A stretch of 14,656 bases of DNA from CAZTLI01 sp964614375 (GTDB lineage: Bacteria; Chloroflexota; Anaerolineae; Aggregatilineales; Phototrophicaceae), in assembly GCA_964614375.1 (NCBI GenBank), contig CAZTLI010000087.1, positions 1 through 14,656 of the forward strand, given 5' to 3'. Each line of letters begins with the position of its first letter. The stretch's first letter is position 1. Shown here piece by piece: positions 1 through 5,339 of this stretch. The notes beneath the pieces were generated by a model. It was given only the letters and a program-made list of their open reading frames with translations. It was not told the origin of the DNA and made no database searches. Both the position numbers and the translations under genes were made by a program.

Positions 1-2
1 CC

Positions 3-821
3 GTCCGCAGCGCGCGCCTGATGGATTTGAATCTTGTGCCGATGTATCAATCGCTATTGACGTATTCGGGCGCGAGTGAGCCTGTCCAGAATCTATTGCT
101 TGGGGCGGAGTGGCGTTTCCAATTGATTTCGCCGTCGATTGGCGATGCCGAGAGCAATAGCTGCGAAGATACCCCATTCTGTCGTATCCCGCGTGAAGGC
201 GCTGCTTTTGAGCATACGTTATTTGCAAACACAGAATTGCTGTGGGAATTGGCGACGCGCCGCAATGTCAACACAGGCTATCGAGCCAGAGGCTTTGCCT
301 TTAGCGATGAACCGGATGCAGGTGGTATTCCGGCGGAAGATGTTTATGTGGAGTGGTGGGGACAGGCCGATGCGCGCTGGCAGTATGACCCTTCGACTCA
401 GCGTTATGTACGCTTTACGGATAATGTGCCTCATTTGGATGCGGCAGATGGCGAACAACTGTGGGCGAATAATTTAATTATCATCGAAGTGCCACACGAA
501 GAACGGCCTGACCTGTTCCCGCCGGGTTCGACATACTGGTCGTTGGACATTCAATTGGTTGATCAAGGCTTTGCTTATCTTGTACGGGATGGGCGCGCGT
601 ATCAAGGCTATTGGCGGCGGCGCAGCGAAGATTTAGGCGACGCGCTGCAAATCATCTATGGCGATAATACACCCATTATGATGCGTCCCGGACGGACCTG
701 GGTGATGGTTGTGCGCGGCTTGGGGCAGGCGACCATTTCCGAAACGATGATGGATATGGACGCCGTTGGCACGGCTATTGCAGAAACACCGACGGTTACA
801 CCCGCCAGCAGCGACCAATAA
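3..821 (+). CDS. DUF3048 (YerB-like) domain protein, 5' truncated
   Basis: The frame is open to the left edge, and codons before the first ATG (position 21) read VRSAR. Together with the following MDLNLVPMYQ this matches the 'GPVRSAR' segment typical of DUF3048/YerB-family proteins, so the true start lies upstream and ATG 21 is internal; 272 codons are visible. The second half matches the DUF3048 C-terminal domain: 'ANNLIIIEVPHE', then a strand-rich stretch with 'DGRAYQGYWRR', and 'PGRTWVMVV' near the end. Family members are usually exported lipoproteins of unknown function; the N-terminus that would show a signal peptide or lipobox is outside the window. The protein ends in a Thr/Pro/Ser-rich tail. 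A hairpin terminator follows 21 bases after the stop, so the gene ends its transcription unit. Family assignment is from remembered motif similarity; biochemical role is unknown. Confidence 0.8.
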   Translation, partial: VRSARLMDLNLVPMYQSLLTYSGASEPVQNLLLGAEWRFQLISPSIGDAESNSCEDTPFCRIPREGAAFEHTLFANTELLWELATRRNVNTGYRARGFAFSDEPDAGGIPAEDVYVEWWGQADARWQYDPSTQRYVRFTDNVPHLDAADGEQLWANNLIIIEVPHEERPDLFPPGSTYWSLDIQLVDQGFAYLVRDGRAYQGYWRRRSEDLGDALQIIYGDNTPIMMRPGRTWVMVVRGLGQATISETMMDMDAVGTAIAETPTVTPASSDQ

Positions 822-841
822 ATTCAATAACCCGAACCTGC

Positions 842-869
842 AACAGCGTCTATCAATGGCGCTGTTTTT
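842..869 (+). terminator. Intrinsic terminator after the DUF3048 gene
   Basis: AACAGCG (842-848) pairs with CGCTGTT (860-866). The stem can be extended inward by a G-U and a C-G pair (849-850 with 858-859), leaving a 7-base loop. A run of five T (865-869) overlaps and follows the right arm. It lies 21 bases downstream of the TAA at 819-821. Confidence 0.75.
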
Positions 870-888
870 GATTCTACCTGAGAAAAAT

Positions 889-918
889 TTGACAGCTATC
901 GACCCCATCCGGTATAGT
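889..918 (+). promoter_or_regulatory. Sigma-70-type promoter of the first winged-helix paralogue
   Basis: TTGACA (889-894), an 18-base spacer and TATAGT (913-918) form a near-consensus promoter. Transcription would start near 925. This leaves a leader of about 85 bases before the ATG at 1010, which has AGGAG at 999-1003. A perfect dyad lies immediately after the predicted start. Confidence 0.7.
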
Positions 919-926
919 CAGCGTGC

Positions 927-948
927 TTTACCCTGTATAGTGGGTAAA
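927..948. promoter_or_regulatory. Perfect 7-bp dyad, candidate operator
   Basis: TTTACCC (927-933) and GGGTAAA (942-948) are exact inverted repeats around an 8-base centre (TGTATAGT). With transcription starting near 925, the dyad would cover about +3 to +24, a usual place for a repressor site. There is no following T-run, so it is unlikely to be a terminator. The downstream gene encodes a putative winged-helix protein, so autoregulation is a reasonable but unproven idea. Confidence 0.5.
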
Positions 949-1009
949 CTGAAATTGTGAATAAATGGACTTGTGTTGGGATGTATTGGTGTGATTTTAG
1001 GAGATTGAG

Positions 1010-1927
1010 ATGGCAACGCATAGTGAAGTATGGACGGTAATGGGCGAAATGCTGGGCGAGATGGGCAATTTTGTGACCGCTGTCATGCAGCAAGCGGCGC
1101 AGGATATGGGATTAAACGACGTGCCGGGATGGTTTCATCTCATCCTTGCGACGGGTATCGCGCCTGAACCCATTTCGCCCGCGCGCTTGGGTGTACGGAA
1201 TCCGTATACATCGCCGGGACGATTTGCAGAGCATCTGAGCGGCCTGGCAGAACGCGGGTATCTTGCTCCTGCGGGCGGTGTTGACCAATATCTGCCGACG
1301 CAAAAGGCACATCAGACTATCGACCATTATCTCGAAAAGCAGCGGGCAGAATTGGCGAAGCTGGATGATGTGCTGCCTATGGCGGATATGGAACGCATTG
1401 AAACGTTATGGCTGCGATTGATCCATTCCATCGCGGGACTCAACCAACCGGAGATTCCGAGTTTTTTGGATGTTCGCAAGCGTTCTGTACCTGCCGAACT
1501 GCCGCTAAGTGAACGCTTAGTACGCTATCAATCCGCTTCAGGCGCATTTCGCGACGATGCCCATAGCGCTGCATGGCGTCCGCACAACATCAACGGTCAT
1601 GCGTGGGAAATCTTCACCTACATCTGGCGTGGTGAAGATCGGTCTGAACAACTTCTGCAAGCCCGTGCCTATAGGGTCGAGGACGACGAAGCCGCTGTTC
1701 AGGACCTCCTGCAACGTGGTTGGATAGAAGCAGCGGACGAGGACGGCAAATATCAGGCAACTGAAGCGGGTAAAAAGCTGCGTCAGGAAGTCGAAGATTT
1801 AACCGATAAATATTTTTATAGCGCGTGGTCTGTGTTCGTCGCTAATGAAGTAAACGAACTGCACGCTCTACTCAGCCGCCTGCGGGACGGTATCCACGAG
1901 CGAGTCCCTCAACCAGAAGGGCAGTAA
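1010..1927 (+). CDS. Double winged-helix protein, SCO6745/HTH_67-like, paralogue 1 of 3
   Basis: A 305-aa soluble protein without signal peptide or membrane segment. It seems to hold two MarR-like winged-helix units. The first (about 50-105) has a recognition-type helix around 'RFAEHLSGLAERGYL' and a wing with 'YLPTQKA', followed by a long helix (122-143). The second (about 225-260) contains 'LLQRGWIE' and a wing ending 'YQATEAGKKL'. Between them is the motif RDDAH (181-185) followed by WR...GHAWE (to 200), and near the end TDKYFYSAW (265-273) with a final helix. The same order recurs in the next two genes. The architecture resembles the SCO6745/HTH_67 family, which is described mainly as helix-turn-helix-like with no firm function. 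Start supported by AGGAG six bases upstream. DNA binding and regulation are inferences; a ligand-binding or enzymatic-accessory role is not excluded. Confidence 0.75.
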   Translation: MATHSEVWTVMGEMLGEMGNFVTAVMQQAAQDMGLNDVPGWFHLILATGIAPEPISPARLGVRNPYTSPGRFAEHLSGLAERGYLAPAGGVDQYLPTQKAHQTIDHYLEKQRAELAKLDDVLPMADMERIETLWLRLIHSIAGLNQPEIPSFLDVRKRSVPAELPLSERLVRYQSASGAFRDDAHSAAWRPHNINGHAWEIFTYIWRGEDRSEQLLQARAYRVEDDEAAVQDLLQRGWIEAADEDGKYQATEAGKKLRQEVEDLTDKYFYSAWSVFVANEVNELHALLSRLRDGIHERVPQPEGQ

Positions 1928-1971
1928 TACGGCATTATTCAATTTGCCATCTGTGCTTCAATACGCTATGA

Positions 1972-2001
1972 TTGGAACACTTGTTCTTGTTTCATTATAG
2001 T
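1972..2001 (+). promoter_or_regulatory. Promoter of the second paralogue
   Basis: TTGGAA (1972-1977), an 18-base spacer and TATAGT (1996-2001). The -10 hexamer is identical to that of paralogue 1. Transcription would begin near 2008, only about ten bases before the preferred ATG at 2018. The transcript would therefore have almost no leader. A GAAC-N4-GTTC palindrome lies between the two hexamers. Confidence 0.5.
1975..1986. promoter_or_regulatory. GAAC-N4-GTTC box (LexA/DinR-type candidate)
   Basis: GAACACTTGTTC is an inverted repeat with 5-bp arms (GAACA/TGTTC). It contains the exact core GAAC-N4-GTTC of the Gram-positive-type SOS box. It overlaps the end of the predicted -35 and fills much of the spacer, a position where a bound repressor would block RNA polymerase. 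A one-mismatch relative is found just after the -10 of uvrA at 5290-5301. LexA recognition in this organism is inferred, not shown. Confidence 0.45.
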
Positions 2002-2017
2002 CTATGCAGGGATGCAG

Positions 2018-2905
2018 ATGGCAAACACCAAATATCACGGATTGTGGTCACTGGTGAGTGATTCACTGGACGCACTTGCAAAGAATTATATACCCGTCCT
2101 ATTGGGTAAAGCCACCACATTGCAATTAACCGAACGCGGTGGTCGTCCGTTGCTGGGTCTCAGTACCAATTTTCAACTCAATGGCTTGACATTAGCAGAC
2201 ATTATGCAGCGCGAAGCCTATTGGCCTGAATTGCGGCTGCGGGGCTTGTTTGCGGGCTTACAAGAGAATGGTTGGATAGAGGACGCTGATGGCAAGTACA
2301 CGTTTACTAACAAGGCGAACGATGTGATTGCTCAACTGAATGTGGCAAGCTATGACTACCTCGCGACGTTGGATGTCATGTCTGATACAGAAATCAAGAC
2401 GCTCCTTAGTTTACTCAAGCGCATTCTGGATACGGCGAAAACATTGCCCTATGCCCACTCATTACGACTTCAACCCATGAATCGCGCGCACTCACAGCAC
2501 CTACTCGGACAGGTTAATGAATACCTGAATGGACTCAATGCGCTGCGTGATGACTCTCATCTGGCGACATGGCGGGATGAGGGGATATCCGGTCATGCGT
2601 GGGAGACACTGACATTTTACTGGCGCGATGAAGATTACAGCGAATTTATGCAATTCCGCAATTTTACGGATGACGAGCATCAATCCACGCTCGATACGCT
2701 GCGTGAACGGGGGTGGTTGGAGAAAAATGGGGATGACCATACCATAAGCGATGCTGCCAGACACATTCGAGATGACGCAGAAGCGCAGACTGATGTCAAT
2801 TTCTATGCGGCGTGGGGCGTACTCAGTGATGAAGAAGTCGCAGCCGTGCGTCGATTACTGACAAAGTTGAAAGTCCGTCTGGAGGCGATTGCCGCAGGCG
2901 CATAA
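2018..2905 (+). CDS. Double winged-helix protein, SCO6745/HTH_67-like, paralogue 2 of 3
   Basis: A 295-aa soluble protein from ATG 2018. An in-frame ATG at 2012 is possible, but AGGG at 2008-2011 is well spaced only for 2018. The layout matches paralogue 1. In residue numbers from ATG 2018, the first winged-helix unit is about 55-105 ('LFAGLQENGWIEDADGKY'), with a helix at about 120-142. The motif RDDSH (177-181) then leads into WR...ISGHAWE (to 196). The second winged-helix unit is about 218-255 ('LRERGWLEKNGDDH'), followed by TDVNFYAAW (258-266). Thirteen of twenty residues are identical to paralogue 1 across the RDD..WE motif, while the N-terminal 50 residues hardly match. It lies 90 bases after paralogue 1, with its own promoter and a possible SOS-type box. 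Family is fairly clear; function unknown. Confidence 0.75.
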   Translation: MANTKYHGLWSLVSDSLDALAKNYIPVLLGKATTLQLTERGGRPLLGLSTNFQLNGLTLADIMQREAYWPELRLRGLFAGLQENGWIEDADGKYTFTNKANDVIAQLNVASYDYLATLDVMSDTEIKTLLSLLKRILDTAKTLPYAHSLRLQPMNRAHSQHLLGQVNEYLNGLNALRDDSHLATWRDEGISGHAWETLTFYWRDEDYSEFMQFRNFTDDEHQSTLDTLRERGWLEKNGDDHTISDAARHIRDDAEAQTDVNFYAAWGVLSDEEVAAVRRLLTKLKVRLEAIAAGA

Positions 2906-3005
2906 ATTGGTCTGCTTGATTTTCGCTGAATTGGTCGTTTGCCGAGTCCAACCCCTGCGTTAGGATGAACAACATAATCATACTGGGAACAATTAGGGAT
3001 GGATG

Positions 3006-3965
3006 ATGACGACAACCGTTGCACTCGATAAACATTTTTATAATCTCACCCAACAAGCTCAAAGTTATGCCTTTTATACGGCTGTGACTCTGTATAACCA
3101 ATCGTTGACCGAAGAAGAAAAGGCCAATCAACCCCAGAATCCACTGTTTCAAATTCGGCGAGGCTATGCCGAAAGTCCGGGCTGGTTGATGGTGCAGGCG
3201 GCGGAATTCATGCCCGAACCGCTGACGGTAGATAAGTTGCGTGTGCGTGCGATCTGGTCATCGCCGAGTATCATGCAAGCGATTATGGAACTGCTGTCAA
3301 CGGAAAAATGGTTTGACCGTATTGGCGATGCCTATCATCTGACGGATGCGGGTAAAGAGACTGTCGCCAACATGCAGCAGCGCCGCATAAAGCCGTTTGA
3401 GAATTTCGCGCCTATGCCCCAGGCCGATATTAAGCGCCTTGAGCATCTGATGCGATTGGTGATTGAAGCCAGCTTGAAATCCGCCGATTCACACGGCACA
3501 TGGTGTTTGCGCTATTCACGGCGGCGCGCCCCCGATGCTGCTGCACCTGCACTGGCAAAAGTCATTCAATATGGTAGCGACATCAATGCCTTTCGTGACG
3601 ATTCACACATGGCAGCCCTGCGTTCAGTGAATGTTGATGGTCGCACATGGGAAGCGTTTAGCTTTGTTCGGGACGAGACCGCACAAACGGCTGATGCTCT
3701 ATTTGACCAATTGGCTTATCGTGGATGGACACGGGCCGAGTGGCAAGAATCGCTTGATATTTTGGTCGAGCGTGGATGGGTTCGCCTCACGAATGGGCAC
3801 TATGTCATCACGGATGAAGGGAAAACAGTTGACACGGATGTCGAACGGCAAACGGATGCGTACTTTTATGCACCCTGGGCGGTGCTAGCCGATGGCGAAG
3901 CCGACGAACTGCACGAATTGCTTACACGCTTGCAGGAATCGGCGCAGGCGGCGCTTCAACAATAA
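3006..3965 (+). CDS. Double winged-helix protein, SCO6745/HTH_67-like, paralogue 3 of 3
   Basis: A 319-aa soluble protein from ATG 3006. ATG 3003 is also in frame, but AGGGA at 2995-2999 gives six-base spacing to 3006. Counted from ATG 3006, a distinct aromatic-rich N-terminal segment precedes the first winged-helix unit (about 70-122, wing 'AYHLTDAGKE'). A helix follows at about 139-158, then a variable linker. Next come RDDSH (197-201), VDGRTWE (to 216), 'YRGWTRAEW' (238-246), the second winged-helix unit ('LVERGWVRL', wing 'HYVITDEGKT') and TDAYFYAPW (283-291). The RGW-x(3)-EW segment is closest to SCO6745-type proteins and is missing in paralogues 1 and 2, so this copy may be nearest the ancestral form. 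No convincing promoter is visible in the 100-base gap upstream; read-through from paralogue 2 is plausible. The gene converges on the thiolase gene with 15 bases between stops. Confidence 0.75.
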   Translation: MTTTVALDKHFYNLTQQAQSYAFYTAVTLYNQSLTEEEKANQPQNPLFQIRRGYAESPGWLMVQAAEFMPEPLTVDKLRVRAIWSSPSIMQAIMELLSTEKWFDRIGDAYHLTDAGKETVANMQQRRIKPFENFAPMPQADIKRLEHLMRLVIEASLKSADSHGTWCLRYSRRRAPDAAAPALAKVIQYGSDINAFRDDSHMAALRSVNVDGRTWEAFSFVRDETAQTADALFDQLAYRGWTRAEWQESLDILVERGWVRLTNGHYVITDEGKTVDTDVERQTDAYFYAPWAVLADGEADELHELLTRLQESAQAALQQ

Positions 3966-3980
3966 TCGGATGACTGATAC

Positions 3981-5141
3981 TTATGTGCGCCCTAAAATGT
4001 GGGTCACGACTGTCGCGGCAGTGCCACCGATATTCTGGGTCATGCCAAATTCCGCATCAGGGACTTGATTTTCTCCGGCCTCTCCGCGCAGTTGGGTGAC
4101 CAAATCAACCAGTTCATAGACGCCTGTTGCGCCGACAGGATGTCCGCGCCCTTTGAGTCCGCCCATCGTGCTGATAGGGATACGCCCGTCGATAGCGATG
4201 TCACCATCCTGAGCTACATAGGTGCCTTTTCCAGACTCGGCAAATCCGCCGGCTTCCAGACTGAGCGTTGCCATGATTGAAAAGGCGTCATGAACTTCAA
4301 ACACATCTATATCGGCTGGGGATAGCCCACTTTTCTCATAAGCGCGTTGGGCACTGGCGCGCACGGCGTCCAGTCGCAGCAGATTGGTGCGTTCGCTGAG
4401 TGCGACAGAATCGGTGGCAGTGATACTGGCCAGTATGCGTATCGGTATTTGCCTGCTCAAATCGCTTGCCATATCCAGCGGGCATAAAATCATTGCTGCT
4501 GCGCCATCACAAATGGGGGAACTATCGTACAGATTCACCGGGTCAGAAATCATCGGTGCGCTGTTATAACTCGATAGGGTCAATTCACGATGGAACATGG
4601 CGTTGGGATTGGACATCGCGTTCTTGTGGGCATTGATGCTGAAGGGGGCAAAGGCCTCGTGCGGGATGTTGAACTCATACATATAACGGCGCATGACGAG
4701 GGCATTCAACGCGACAAACGATGCGCCATGTACCGTCTCATAATCTGCGTCGGCAGCGGTTGCCAACGCCGAAATGACTTCTGAGCCAACCGTATCGGTC
4801 ATTTTTTCGACTCCACAGACGGCGGCAATGTCAATCATCCCGCTGGCGATGGCGCGCACAGCCGTTTGAAATGCCGCGCCACCCGATGCACAGGCCGCTT
4901 CAACCGTTACCGCTTCAATCCCCCGCCATCCCACAAAGTCGGCAATCAATGCACCGAGATGCGCTTGATTACTCAAACGTGGCGCGAGCATATTACCAAC
5001 AAAGAGTGCATCGGGGGTTTGTTGTAGACCCGCGTCGTCTACGGCGCCTTTGAGCGCCTGATATGCTAAATCGCGCAGACTCAGCTCCCATAATTCGCCG
5101 ATTCCTGTTTGACCGATTCCAATGACACACACCTCACGCAT
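3981..5141 (-). CDS. Thiolase family protein (SCP-x-type acetyl-CoA acyltransferase)
   Basis: A 386-aa thiolase of the SCP-x/archaeal type. Catalytic residues are all present: the nucleophilic Cys84 in EAACASGG, His284 in VHDAFS, and His334 in the MGGLKGRGHPVGATG motif (326-340). A final NIGG (370-373) precedes the C-terminal strand. Such enzymes condense or cleave acyl-CoA with CoA. Related archaeal and Chloroflexota proteins serve as acetoacetyl-CoA thiolase or in fatty-acid/sterol-type degradation and often need a DUF35 (OB-fold) partner. No DUF35 gene or HMG-CoA synthase lies in this window, so direction and substrate cannot be told. The start is supported by AGGGA (complement of 5146-5150) just upstream. 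The gene is divergent from uvrA across about 200 bases and convergent with paralogue 3. Cytosolic; no signal peptide. Confidence 0.88.
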   Translation of the reverse strand: MREVCVIGIGQTGIGELWELSLRDLAYQALKGAVDDAGLQQTPDALFVGNMLAPRLSNQAHLGALIADFVGWRGIEAVTVEAACASGGAAFQTAVRAIASGMIDIAAVCGVEKMTDTVGSEVISALATAADADYETVHGASFVALNALVMRRYMYEFNIPHEAFAPFSINAHKNAMSNPNAMFHRELTLSSYNSAPMISDPVNLYDSSPICDGAAAMILCPLDMASDLSRQIPIRILASITATDSVALSERTNLLRLDAVRASAQRAYEKSGLSPADIDVFEVHDAFSIMATLSLEAGGFAESGKGTYVAQDGDIAIDGRIPISTMGGLKGRGHPVGATGVYELVDLVTQLRGEAGENQVPDAEFGMTQNIGGTAATVVTHILGRT

Positions 5142-5220
5142 AGCGTCCCTCTATTAGTCGTGCCTGAATAACTGGATAGTTGTAATGGTGGCAGACTCTC
5201 AAAACCTACCAGAGCGATAG

Positions 5221-5267
5221 TTGGCAACGGGATCGGTTACAAATTGATAGATTTTGACGGTTGCCAA
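5221..5267. repeat. 8-bp inverted repeat TTGGCAAC / GTTGCCAA in the thiolase-uvrA intergenic region
   Basis: TTGGCAAC (5221-5228) and GTTGCCAA (5260-5267) are exact reverse complements, with centres 39 bases apart. Flanking bases also agree in part. The right copy covers the predicted -35 hexamer of uvrA. It could be a two-site operator for the divergent pair, or chance; no regulator is identified. Confidence 0.35.
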
Positions 5268-5288
5268 TCATTTTCAGCTCGATATAAT
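5261..5288 (+). promoter_or_regulatory. uvrA promoter
   Basis: TTGCCA (5261-5266), a 16-base spacer and a consensus TATAAT (5283-5288). Transcription would start near 5295. This is downstream of the upstream in-frame ATG at 5244 and so supports ATG 5340 as the real start. Confidence 0.6.
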
Positions 5289-5289
5289 A

Positions 5290-5301
5290 GAACAGATGTC
5301 C
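5290..5301. promoter_or_regulatory. Imperfect GAAC-N4-GTTC (SOS-type) box at the uvrA start of transcription
   Basis: GAACAGATGTCC differs by one base (C for T) from GAAC-N4-GTTC. It begins two bases after the -10 hexamer and covers the predicted start of transcription. uvrA is a classical LexA target in many bacteria, which raises the prior. The mismatch and lack of a genome-wide motif keep this tentative. Confidence 0.4.
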
Positions 5302-5339
5302 ATCTCTCCTCTCGCAAGCTAGGACTCAAGGCAAACTCC

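Noticed and set aside
5244..5339. An in-frame 32-codon N-terminal extension of UvrA from ATG 5244
   Set aside because: It carries the -10 TATAAT and the SOS-type box and has no family similarity; the UvrA N-terminus begins at ATG 5340.
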